From Verrucomicrobiota bacterium JB023 (GTDB lineage: Bacteria; Verrucomicrobiota; Verrucomicrobiia; Verrucomicrobiales; Akkermansiaceae): a stretch of 64,000 bases of DNA. Where the stretch lies: assembly GCA_030673895.1 (NCBI GenBank), contig JAUTCR010000035.1, positions 1 through 64,000 of the forward strand, written 5' to 3'. The notes under the pieces were generated by a model. The model was not told the origin of the DNA. It did not search any database and saw only the letters and a list, made by a program, of their open reading frames with translations. This document shows, one piece after another, positions 24,290 to 32,397 of this stretch (the stretch's first letter is position 1; every line of letters starts with the position of its first letter). The position numbers were made by a program, and so were the translations under genes.

Positions 24290-24817
24290 ATGGAAACTGT
24301 GTTGAAAATGAAAGACGAGACCGCGCGGGATGCGCAGACCTTTGGCGAGCTGGCGCGCGAGCATCAGGGAATGATGCTGGTCTATGCGCGGACCCTGCTG
24401 CGGGAGGAGGAGCTGGCAAGGGAAGTGGTGCAGGAGTCTCTGGTGGCCGCCTGGCGAGGCTTGGAGCGCTTCGATGTCACGCGAGACGTGGCGGCTTGGC
24501 TTCGGGGAATTGTCCGGAACAAGTGGCGAGACTTCTGTCGGCGTGAAGGGCGAAGGCGAGAGTTCTCAGAGGAGGACTTGGAGTATCTTGAGGGCCAAAT
24601 GCAGGGCTGGGCAGGTCGTCCGGAGGTCTTTGACCGCTTGGAGGACTGCCGTGGGCACTTGTCCGGTGACATGGCGGCGGTGGTGGAAATGAGTTACGAC
24701 GAGGGATTGAAGAGCGAGGAAGTCGCCCAGCGCCTGGGACTTGCCGCCGCGACCGTGAGGAAGCGGCTGGAGCGGGCCAGGGCAGCTCTACGGGAATGCT
24801 TGGAGAAGGCGAATTGA
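24290..24817 (+). CDS. ECF-type sigma-70 family RNA polymerase sigma factor
   Basis: A 175-residue alternative sigma factor. Region 2 is seen in MLVYARTLLREEELAREVVQ with the following AWLRGIVRNKWRDFCRR. Region 4 with its helix-turn-helix is SEEVAQRLGLAAATVRKRL near the C-terminus. No region 3 is present. The next gene, 31 bp downstream, encodes a membrane-anchored VWA protein, so the pair is probably co-transcribed and the partner may act as, or carry, the anti-sigma function. The signal and regulon are unknown. Confidence 0.9.
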   Translation: METVLKMKDETARDAQTFGELAREHQGMMLVYARTLLREEELAREVVQESLVAAWRGLERFDVTRDVAAWLRGIVRNKWRDFCRREGRRREFSEEDLEYLEGQMQGWAGRPEVFDRLEDCRGHLSGDMAAVVEMSYDEGLKSEEVAQRLGLAAATVRKRLERARAALRECLEKAN

Positions 24818-24848
24818 GGCGTGAAACGTGAATTTGAAAGGAAACGGA

Positions 24849-26861
24849 ATGAAAAAAGAAGATATTGATGAGCGCTTGATGGACGCGCTGCTGAGGGGCG
24901 AGGTGAAGGAAGACCTGGCTGCGGGAGTGGAAAAGAGAAGGAAAAAGAATCCGGTGGGCTCGGCAGGGAAGGCCCTCGCCTTGGTGGCGTCGCTGGCGCT
25001 TGTCGCCGGGCTCGTGGTAGTGGGGCTCACGAGGCAAGGGGAAGTCCCCGAGTTGGCTCAGTCGCGGCCGGAAGAGCAGCTCGTCGCCGATTCATTAAAT
25101 ACGAATGGGCGGACGAGCAGCTTGGGTGTTCTTGAGACGATGAAAGAGGCTGGTGCTTCATTGGCTCAGGTCGATGACGAGATTGCCGCCGATGCCTTCG
25201 CGATGAAGCCTTCGGCGCCGAATTCAGCAATGGCCAAGGTGATTGCATCGCAAACGGCTAGCCCAAGCGCGGTTCCCGTCCCAGAGGTCTATTCTGCTCC
25301 TGCATTTGCTTATGGAGATGGGGATGACTTCGGGAACGGCTGGGGTGCGGCGGGAATGGGCAGCGGTGGCGAAACTTTTTTCGGCCGGGCTGACGCACTG
25401 AACTTGAAGACTCAAACCCGTGGTGGAGAGTTGCGGCGCATCCCGCTGCCAGAGCAAGATACCGGGCGCAACCGGGAGCAATATGGACAGCTCACTGATC
25501 AACCGTGGAAGTCCCCTCTGCAAGAGGCTCTCTCCACCTTTTCCGTCGATGTCGACACGGCGAGCTACACCAATATCCGCCGCTTGCTCAAGGCAGGCCA
25601 ACCCGTTCCCCCCGATGCCGTTCGCATCGAGGAGCTGGTGAATTACTTCGAGTATGACTACGCCCAACCGGCTGGAGAAGATGACTTCGCCGTCCATCTG
25701 GCGATGGCCTCCTGCCCCTGGGAGGAGAAGCACCACCTCGTTCGGGTTGCTCTGCAGGGCAAGGAGGTGACCCGTGAGGAGCGGAAGGCGGCCAATTTGG
25801 TCTTTCTTATCGATGTCTCCGGCTCGATGAATTCTTCTGATAAGTTGCCTCTGCTGGTGAACGCGATGACAACGATGCTGGAGGAACTGGGAGATAAGGA
25901 CCGCGTCGCCATCGTCGTCTATGCGGGGAGTGAGGGCGTGGTGCTGCCCTCCACTGAATTGAATGATGAAGGGCGCGCCGCGGCGATGAAGGCCTTGCAG
26001 AATCTGACTGCGGGAGGCTCGACCAACGGAGGAGCGGGTATCAAGCGAGCCTACCAGCTCGCGCGGGAGAACTTGATCGAGGGAGGAACCAATCGGGTCA
26101 TCCTGGCGACGGATGGCGACTTCAATGTCGGCGTCACAGGGCGAGAGGCCTTGGTCGATTTGGTCAAAAATGAGGCTCGGAGCGGGGTCTTCCTGAGTGT
26201 TTGTGGGTTCGGATCCGGCAATCTCAATGATGCGATGCTGGAGGCGGTGACCAATGAGGGCAACGGAGTCTATTACTACATCGATAGCCTGCAGGAGGCT
26301 CGCAGAGTCTTCATGCAGAAGCTGAGCGGGACGCTGGTCACCATTGCCAAAGACGTCAAGGTGCAGGTCGAGTTCAATCCGGCGAAGGTGGCGAAGTACC
26401 GCCTCATCGGCTATGCGAACCGGGTCCTGCAGAAGGAGGATTTCAATAACGACCGCGTCGATGCGGGAGACATCGGAGCAGGACACCAAGTGACTGTCTT
26501 CTATGAAGTTCTACCGATAGGTGCCGAGGATACGACCACGGGAGTCGACCCGCTCAAGTATCAAAAGTCAGAGGAGTCGCCTGTTGAAGTCGCTCTCACC
26601 GATTCCCCGGAGTGGTTGACGGTCAAGCTCCGACACAAGCAACCTGACGGTGAGACAAGTCAGCTGCGGGAGGTTCCCTTCGAGGCAAAGGTCACTGCGT
26701 TCTCCGATGCCGACCCTGATTTTCGCTTCGCTGCCGGGTTGGCTTGGTGGGGCGAGAAGCTGAGGGCGGGGGAGAGTGATTGGGAGGGGCCGCGACAGGT
26801 CCTGGAGGCCACGACCAAGGAGCGGGACGAGCGTCTCGAGCTTCTGAGGATTATGGAATAA
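24849..26861 (+). CDS. Membrane-anchored VWA-domain protein, YfbK-like
   Basis: A 670-residue protein. A short cytoplasmic N-terminus (MKKEDIDERLMDALL) is followed by one membrane segment (about 38-60), a low-complexity linker, a YfbK-type N-terminal region (STFSVDVDTASYTNIRR), a VWA domain with the MIDAS motif DVSGSMNSS at about 321-329, and a C-terminal β-rich domain. The ATG at 24849 was chosen because AAAGGAAA lies just upstream. It follows the ECF sigma gene. Such sigma-VWA pairs recur in this phylum; the cytoplasmic tail is a candidate anti-sigma element, which is inference. The cellular role is unknown. Confidence 0.85.
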   Translation: MKKEDIDERLMDALLRGEVKEDLAAGVEKRRKKNPVGSAGKALALVASLALVAGLVVVGLTRQGEVPELAQSRPEEQLVADSLNTNGRTSSLGVLETMKEAGASLAQVDDEIAADAFAMKPSAPNSAMAKVIASQTASPSAVPVPEVYSAPAFAYGDGDDFGNGWGAAGMGSGGETFFGRADALNLKTQTRGGELRRIPLPEQDTGRNREQYGQLTDQPWKSPLQEALSTFSVDVDTASYTNIRRLLKAGQPVPPDAVRIEELVNYFEYDYAQPAGEDDFAVHLAMASCPWEEKHHLVRVALQGKEVTREERKAANLVFLIDVSGSMNSSDKLPLLVNAMTTMLEELGDKDRVAIVVYAGSEGVVLPSTELNDEGRAAAMKALQNLTAGGSTNGGAGIKRAYQLARENLIEGGTNRVILATDGDFNVGVTGREALVDLVKNEARSGVFLSVCGFGSGNLNDAMLEAVTNEGNGVYYYIDSLQEARRVFMQKLSGTLVTIAKDVKVQVEFNPAKVAKYRLIGYANRVLQKEDFNNDRVDAGDIGAGHQVTVFYEVLPIGAEDTTTGVDPLKYQKSEESPVEVALTDSPEWLTVKLRHKQPDGETSQLREVPFEAKVTAFSDADPDFRFAAGLAWWGEKLRAGESDWEGPRQVLEATTKERDERLELLRIME

Positions 26862-26898
26862 ACGGCTGGTCGCTCGCTGAATGGATTCGTCGCTTCTC

Positions 26899-27594
26899 TC
26901 AGAGGGGCGGCGAGTGAGCGATCGCCTCCTTCAGTAGTTTGGCAGGCCATTGTCCCGGGGCGGTGGCTTCGGCGCCGAGGAAGCCGTAATTCAAGCGACT
27001 ACCATGTTGGGCCGCCAGCAAGCGGGAGGCCGGACCGTAGGCTCCCATGCCCATGATGGAGACTGGCTGATTGGCAAAGTCATGGGCCAGGCTCTCAAAC
27101 AAGGTCAGGTCGAGGGCGTCCTCCAGATGGACGGCTACCTTCGCTATCGAAGCTCCCAGGCTCTGCGCTTGAGCGAGGTGCTCGACGGTGAGGACGTGGT
27201 CGAACTTTTTGAAGTCATGGGACGAGAGGACGAGATCAATCTTGCGCTCGTGCAGCTCTGGCTCGAGCTCGGCGAAGGATGACCAATTCGCCAATTCGAT
27301 ATCGATCGCCGAGGCGAATGGCAGCAAATCGCAAATTATTTTTTTTCTCGCCACTTCATCCCACTCTCTGAGACCTCCTTCTTCCTTGGCGCGAGGGGTG
27401 AGCAGGAGAGGCACCTGCCCCGCATGTCGTTCGCAAAAATCTCGGAGAGACGGCGACTCCCATAAGGCATCAAGACGGAGTTCGATGAGGTCGCAATCAT
27501 TGATGCTAAATGACTCATGAAGAGCCGAAGGATCGGTGATGGCGCCGACGGTGAGCGCGCGAGGATGGTCCGGGAGCACGGGCCGACTGTGCAA
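26899..27594 (-). CDS. aroD: Type I 3-dehydroquinate dehydratase
   Basis: Converts 3-dehydroquinate to 3-dehydroshikimate in the shikimate pathway, through a Schiff base. The family motifs ELRLDAL, SSHDF, the lysine in IAKVAV and SIMGMGAYGPASRL are all in order. At 231 residues it is a normal length. Convergent with the VWA gene (37-bp gap containing part of an imperfect GC-rich inverted repeat) and divergent from the pilus block. No other shikimate genes are adjacent. Confidence 0.92.
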   Translation of the reverse strand: MHSRPVLPDHPRALTVGAITDPSALHESFSINDCDLIELRLDALWESPSLRDFCERHAGQVPLLLTPRAKEEGGLREWDEVARKKIICDLLPFASAIDIELANWSSFAELEPELHERKIDLVLSSHDFKKFDHVLTVEHLAQAQSLGASIAKVAVHLEDALDLTLFESLAHDFANQPVSIMGMGAYGPASRLLAAQHGSRLNYGFLGAEATAPGQWPAKLLKEAIAHSPPL

Positions 27595-27676
27595 AAAACA
27601 ATTTAAAAAAGCCAGTCGGAGTTCTCATGTTGACGATGTGAATACGCAAATTTTTCTACCATTTTGAAAGGTTTCT

Positions 27677-27697
27677 GCTCGCCAAGCGACGGCGAGC
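27677..27697 (+). promoter_or_regulatory. Hairpin in the leader of the pilus gene block
   Basis: GCTCGCC and GGCGAGC form a perfect 7-bp stem around a 7-nt loop, 31 bp before the proposed start of the first pilus gene. A short T-run follows at 27706-27712. It could be an attenuator or leader structure; a terminator for an unseen upstream transcript is less likely because the aroD gene points away. Confidence 0.45.
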
Positions 27698-27728
27698 TTC
27701 CCTAGGTTTTTTGAAACTCCAAAACCTT

Positions 27729-28355
27729 ATGGCAACACACCTTTCAATCTGGAAAAAATCGTTCACTTTGCTCGCTAGCTTGGCCTTCCTCTCTGGAGGA
27801 CTGGCTGCTCAGCAGGTGAAGGTTGATGTGGACGATCCTGTGTTTGAGGATCTTGACTCACCCGAGTTCAACGGCGCGGGCAGCATCGGCAAGAAGAAGT
27901 GGGATCCCAAGCAGTGGCTCGAGGCTGAAGTGAAAATTCGTATCCAGGCCCGCCCTGAGCCGAAAGACGGCTACCTTGATGAGCTTCGGGTCAAGTGGTA
28001 CGTCGCAGTCGAAAATCCGGCTGGCAAGGGCTATTTCCTCCTCGAGAAGGAGATCACTTACGTCAACATCCCCGTCGATGAGGATGTGTTCAGCTCGGTT
28101 TACCTCTCGCCATCCAGCATCCAGCGCCTGACCGGCAACGAGCGTGCGAGCAAGAACGACGTTTGGGGCGTCGCGGGCGAAGTGATGTTCAACGGTGAGT
28201 CCGTCGCGACTTTCAACTCCCAGTCGAGAGACAAGTGGTGGGAATCTCCACAGCTCTCCCGCACCAACAAATTTCCTCTCCTCAGCAAGAAAGAGACGCC
28301 ATTCGCTTCTCTTTGGTATGACCGTTACTTGCAGGAGCAGGAAGACAATCGCTAA
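27729..28355 (+). CDS. Amuc_1102-family pilus-like protein
   Basis: A 208-residue exported protein with a signal peptide (about 1-27, ending in LAAQ) and a β-rich mature domain (ELRVKWYVAVENPAGKGYF, then FLLEKEITYVNIPV). By order and size it corresponds to Amuc_1102 of Akkermansia, a pilus-locus protein. I chose the ATG at 27729; a TTG at 27711 would add six residues. No strong ribosome-binding site is visible. It begins the block secreting or anchoring the pilus-like complex and is 89 bp from the PilM-like gene. Family call rests mainly on synteny. Confidence 0.75.
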   Translation: MATHLSIWKKSFTLLASLAFLSGGLAAQQVKVDVDDPVFEDLDSPEFNGAGSIGKKKWDPKQWLEAEVKIRIQARPEPKDGYLDELRVKWYVAVENPAGKGYFLLEKEITYVNIPVDEDVFSSVYLSPSSIQRLTGNERASKNDVWGVAGEVMFNGESVATFNSQSRDKWWESPQLSRTNKFPLLSKKETPFASLWYDRYLQEQEDNR

Positions 28356-28444
28356 TTAATCGGCGGTTTTCAACACACCAGGCACACACACATCGGGCTC
28401 CATGAAAGTTGGGGCACTTAAGACAGAAATCAGATCGTATTAAC

Positions 28445-30316
28445 ATGGCTGAATCGCAGTCGATCATTGCACTCAACATTGGTTCGCAACGCGTGGCAAT
28501 GGCCTCCTTCTCCCCGACCAAGGGAGGCCTCGCGTTAAAGAAATATCAGGCCGTTGACATCCTCGCCGACCCCGCCGGCGAAGGAACCCGTAACGCGGAA
28601 GTCCGCGCTGCGGTCGCTCAGCTCGCCAAGTCTCTCAAAGCTGGTAAATCGAAGATCCGCGCCGCTGTGCCCGGGCATTCGGTTATTACCAAGTTTGTCA
28701 AACTCCCGCCCATCGATAGCGACGACCTCGGTGAGCTGGTGAGCATGGAGGCCCAGCAGCAAATTCCTTTCCCACTCTCCGAAGGAGCTTGGGATTGGGC
28801 GGCAATTGATAGTCCCGGCATCGAGAAAGAAGTGCTTCTCGTTGCTATTCGTCAGGAGCTTCTTGACGATATCAGTGAATCGGTGGCCGGAGCCGGTCTT
28901 GGCCTCAAGGAGGTCGATTCCTCGCCCACCGCACTCTATAACGCCTTCCGCTACAATTACCCGGACGTCAACGAGCCCGTTCTCTTGCTCGACATTGGAG
29001 CGAAGTCCACCGAGCTCATCTACATTGAGGGCAAGAAGCTCTTCATCCAGAGCGTCAACGCTCCCGGCACGACCGGAGCCAGCCTCACCACCGCGATTGG
29101 CAAAGAATTCGGTGTCGGATTCGAGGAAGCCGAAGCTCATAAAGTGGGCGGTGGCATGGTGAGCCTCGGAAGCACCGAAGGAATGGACGAAGGAGCAGCC
29201 GCTCTTGCCTCATTCATTCGGAACAGCATCAATCGTCTCCCGGGTGAAATCTCTCGCCGGACAAACTTCTACCGCTCGAATCAGGGCGGGGGAGCGCCTA
29301 CCAAGATTTATCTTGCTGGTGGCGGTGCCAACCTTGGTTATCTCGGTGAATTCCTTCAGGAAAAGCTTTCTCTTCCCGTGGAGGCATTCAATCCCTGCCG
29401 TCGCGTTTCAGCGGCTGGCGGAGTGGAAATCGCCGGCCAGGAGCACACCCTTGGTGAGCTGGTTGGCTTGGCCGTGGAAGGTGCAGGCAAGGCTGAGCTT
29501 CACATTGACCTCGTGCCGACGCTGGTCGAGGCCGAGCGTGAGAACGCCCGCCGTCGTCCTTGGCTTATTGGTGCCGCTGCCGCTGCGATTGCCGGTTGCG
29601 CCGCATTCGCTGGACTCAAGGCTGCTGCTGCCAGTGCAGCGCAGGAAAAAGTTGTTGCCATGGAGGAGCGTCGTGAAGAACTGGCTTCTCCCGCGGCCAC
29701 CCTCAACAAGTGGAATGAAAATCTCGAGATTCTCGAGATCGTGGGCAGTGACTACGCAGCCGCGCAAGCGAGTCGCACCGTATGGCAGGACATGCTCAAT
29801 GAGCTGGCCGGCTACTTTGCGAGCGATACCATCTGGTTAACCTCGATGTCACCTCTGGTCGATTATGAGCCGGGTGAAGCCAGCTCGGGAGACCCCTACT
29901 TCAAGGGCGGTTTTGACCGTTTGGCCTATGGCGAGTCCTTCGTTGATACCAAGAACATTGGTGGTGAAGGTTCCTCCATCAATGCCATCAAGCTGGAAGG
30001 ACTCTGGATTTCAGGCTCCGATGGTAAGGACCACCGGGCGGTTGCCGAAGTGCTGGGCCGCATCAAGGACGGAGTTGCCGCAGCCAATAAGGAAGCGAAT
30101 GAATCCGAAGAAGAGACCGAGCCGGAAACCTACTTCACTCTTGTAAAGCCTGATCCGGAAAACAGCCGCAGCACCCTCCCGATGGCGGATGCGGAAATTC
30201 TCGTGAACAACAACACCACCCTGGCCGAGGACACTTACGGCGCGCAATTCACCATGATTCTTCCCCTGCGCGAACCAATCTCCGTCGACGAACTGTCCAA
30301 AGGCAAAACTAACTGA
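28445..30316 (+). CDS. Amuc_1101-family PilM-like pilus complex protein
   Basis: A 623-residue protein joining a cytoplasmic actin-like ATPase domain (residues 1-360; ALNIGSQRV phosphate-1 region, LLDIGAKSTELIYIEG phosphate-2 region, YLAGGGANLGYL) to one membrane segment (about 368-390) and a periplasmic C-terminal domain. In classical type IV pili these are separate proteins, PilM and PilN, so this is a PilM-N-like fusion. The ATG at 28445 is used because MAESQSIIALNIGS is the natural beginning. It ends 5 bp before the Amuc_1100-like gene. Likely role: inner-membrane alignment complex for the secretin at 32398. Confidence 0.9.
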   Translation: MAESQSIIALNIGSQRVAMASFSPTKGGLALKKYQAVDILADPAGEGTRNAEVRAAVAQLAKSLKAGKSKIRAAVPGHSVITKFVKLPPIDSDDLGELVSMEAQQQIPFPLSEGAWDWAAIDSPGIEKEVLLVAIRQELLDDISESVAGAGLGLKEVDSSPTALYNAFRYNYPDVNEPVLLLDIGAKSTELIYIEGKKLFIQSVNAPGTTGASLTTAIGKEFGVGFEEAEAHKVGGGMVSLGSTEGMDEGAAALASFIRNSINRLPGEISRRTNFYRSNQGGGAPTKIYLAGGGANLGYLGEFLQEKLSLPVEAFNPCRRVSAAGGVEIAGQEHTLGELVGLAVEGAGKAELHIDLVPTLVEAERENARRRPWLIGAAAAAIAGCAAFAGLKAAAASAAQEKVVAMEERREELASPAATLNKWNENLEILEIVGSDYAAAQASRTVWQDMLNELAGYFASDTIWLTSMSPLVDYEPGEASSGDPYFKGGFDRLAYGESFVDTKNIGGEGSSINAIKLEGLWISGSDGKDHRAVAEVLGRIKDGVAAANKEANESEEETEPETYFTLVKPDPENSRSTLPMADAEILVNNNTTLAEDTYGAQFTMILPLREPISVDELSKGKTN

Positions 30317-30321
30317 TTAAG

Positions 30322-31311
30322 ATGAAGGAAAACGGATTTGCAATAGGATTGCTCGCCGCCACCGTGCTCGTGGGCGGTGGACTCGTGGCCGTGGGGGTCA
30401 TGCAAGGGAGCAAATATAACGAAGCTCTCGCGAGCTACGACGAAGCCAAGAACGATGTGGAACGGATGGTGAGAATCAGCCCCTTCCCCTCAGAGGCTAA
30501 TGTTGAGGACCGCAAGCAGGAAGTGACCAAGTTTCTCGGTAAAGTCGAGGGTCTGCAGAAGGCGCTTGAAAACTACCGGCCAGAGACACTTGAGGAGGTA
30601 TCACCTGCCGAATTTCAGAACCGGCTCGTAGCGGCTAACAATGAAATCAAGGCTCTCTTCGATGAGAAGCAAGTGGCCTACCCGGAGCAATTCGCTTTTG
30701 GGATGGAGCAATACACTGACGGATTGGCTAATCCTGATTCGACCGGCGAGTTGGATTATCAGCTGAAGGCGTTCAAATGGCTCTTCACCGAGCTGGCCAA
30801 TGTTGAGACCTACAAGCTCAATAATGTCCGCCGCGAGGGGCTTCCCTCCGAGCAGGGGCTCGACTGGTTGGAAAATCTGGAGCGCGGAGAGTATCCCGAG
30901 GAGCAAATCGCCCAGGCGATGCCCTTTGAGATCACCTTCCTTTGCAGTGAGGAAGCCGCCCGCGAGTTCATCAACACAGTGAGCACCACCGGTGAATATT
31001 TCTTCACAATCGACGCCGTTCGGATTGAGGCGGAAAGTCCGAATCCTCCAACCCGCGAGATGTCCGGACTTGAGGAAGAGGGTGGAGCTGCGGAAAGCGC
31101 CGCTCCAGCTGATGCCTTCGCGGCTTTCGGAGACTTCGGAGACGATGAGGAAGAAGAAGTTGAAGAAGAGACGGCAGACGTCGTCGATGCCGGACGGGTC
31201 CTCGGTCAGATTGCCGGACCTGGCACCGTTGGGCTCGATGGAGTCTATGTGGGTCTTCAGATGCGTCTGATGTATTTCACTGACTTTGTGAACCTTCCAG
31301 AATTTAACTGA
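30322..31311 (+). CDS. Amuc_1100-family pilus-like protein
   Basis: A 329-residue protein with an N-terminal membrane anchor (about 5-27), a coiled coil (36-85) and a periplasmic α/β domain. It matches the A. muciniphila Amuc_1100 layout as I remember it: AEFQNRL near 103, LDYQLKAFKWLFTELA, then MPFEITFLCSEEAAREFINT with EYFFTIDAVRIEAE, and a last strand GVYVGLQMRLMYF. An acidic linker (EEEEVEEETADVVD) is inserted before the final strand. Amuc_1100 is known as an outer-surface pilus-locus protein active on host receptors; here the organism is probably free-living, so that effect need not apply. It is likely a PilO-like part of the pilus assembly complex. Confidence 0.88.
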   Translation: MKENGFAIGLLAATVLVGGGLVAVGVMQGSKYNEALASYDEAKNDVERMVRISPFPSEANVEDRKQEVTKFLGKVEGLQKALENYRPETLEEVSPAEFQNRLVAANNEIKALFDEKQVAYPEQFAFGMEQYTDGLANPDSTGELDYQLKAFKWLFTELANVETYKLNNVRREGLPSEQGLDWLENLERGEYPEEQIAQAMPFEITFLCSEEAAREFINTVSTTGEYFFTIDAVRIEAESPNPPTREMSGLEEEGGAAESAAPADAFAAFGDFGDDEEEEVEEETADVVDAGRVLGQIAGPGTVGLDGVYVGLQMRLMYFTDFVNLPEFN

Positions 31312-31326
31312 TAGCAACGACGAACG

Positions 31327-32328
31327 ATGAAAGAGAATTACGAAAAAGTATTACTTGGTCTCGGCGTGGTCGTGGCCATCGTCTTGGGAGTCTTTGGATT
31401 CCTCTCCCTCAGTAGTGTGGATGAGGAATTTGGCGAGGCGTCCAACACCATGAATGACGCTGAGCCGATTCGGAGTCGGGGTTTTATTGATGAATCCGTG
31501 GCCAGCTTGACAAGTCCGCCAATGCTTTCCCAGGTGGAGACTGCTCAAGGGCGCTCCGTGGACCTCTTCACCAGTGTGCCTTATTACGTGCGCAAGGGTG
31601 AGGAACAGGCTATTGATCTCCTCGCACCCGGGGCACCCGTGGTCCATCCTCCTATCCCGAACGAATGGTGGATTACCCACAAAATCGATCCCGGATTCGG
31701 TGACTCCCCGCAACGGGACGAGGATGGGGATGGATTTTCAAACCTTGAAGAGTACGAAGCCGAAACCAATCCGACTGATGAGAATAGCTTCCCATCACTC
31801 TTTGCCAAAGTGAAGGTCTCCGATCTTAAGGAGACCAAGTGGCTCCTCAAATTCACTGATTACGGCGCGGCTGGCTATTCCTTCAAGATTGAGGATACCA
31901 ATCGCCAGACAAACCGCATTTCTGGCGGGGGTGCCGTTAAAGTTGGAGAACGCTTTTTCCCTGATGGTCCTTACGCTCAGCGTTTTCTTTATCAGGAAAA
32001 ATTCACCAAAGAGGAACGTGGTCTTCAACGTGCTCACGCACGCGTCGAGGACCTCAAGCCTGGCAAGGAAGGAACCATCTACGAGATCCCCAACAACAAC
32101 AAAGAACCAGAAAGTGACTTCACGGCCACTTTCTACCTCGATACTCCGGATCAAAAAGGCAATCCCTTCGATATTGACGAGGGAATGTCCTTCGCACTCC
32201 CCTACGATGAGGATGCCGAGGTGAAGCCATTTACCTTCAAAGAGGTGCAGGATGGTGGAAGTTCGATCTTGCTCCTTTGGGAGTCCAATGGAGAGACGAA
32301 AGAGCTCAAATTATCCGTACCGCAATAA
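31327..32328 (+). CDS. Amuc_1099-family pilus-like system protein
   Basis: A 333-residue protein with an N-terminal membrane anchor (about 8-28) and a periplasmic region containing a D-x-D-x-D-G calcium-loop-like stretch (DEDGDGFSNLEEYE), then β-rich sequence. It is placed between the Amuc_1100-like and secretin genes, as in Akkermansia, and its size fits Amuc_1099. A PilP-like connector role between inner-membrane complex and secretin is plausible. It lies 15 bp after the previous gene and 69 bp before the secretin gene. Confidence 0.8.
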   Translation: MKENYEKVLLGLGVVVAIVLGVFGFLSLSSVDEEFGEASNTMNDAEPIRSRGFIDESVASLTSPPMLSQVETAQGRSVDLFTSVPYYVRKGEEQAIDLLAPGAPVVHPPIPNEWWITHKIDPGFGDSPQRDEDGDGFSNLEEYEAETNPTDENSFPSLFAKVKVSDLKETKWLLKFTDYGAAGYSFKIEDTNRQTNRISGGGAVKVGERFFPDGPYAQRFLYQEKFTKEERGLQRAHARVEDLKPGKEGTIYEIPNNNKEPESDFTATFYLDTPDQKGNPFDIDEGMSFALPYDEDAEVKPFTFKEVQDGGSSILLLWESNGETKELKLSVPQ

Positions 32329-32397
32329 GGAATTTTACAGAATTCAAATTTCTGCTTCACAAACCACCCACTAATAAGGGAATCTAATTAACACACC

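Noticed and set aside
26862-26932. Bidirectional terminator between the VWA gene and aroD
   Set aside because: An imperfect pair (GGTCGCTCGCT and AGTGAGCGATC) exists but the loop is over 30 nt and there is no U-tract.
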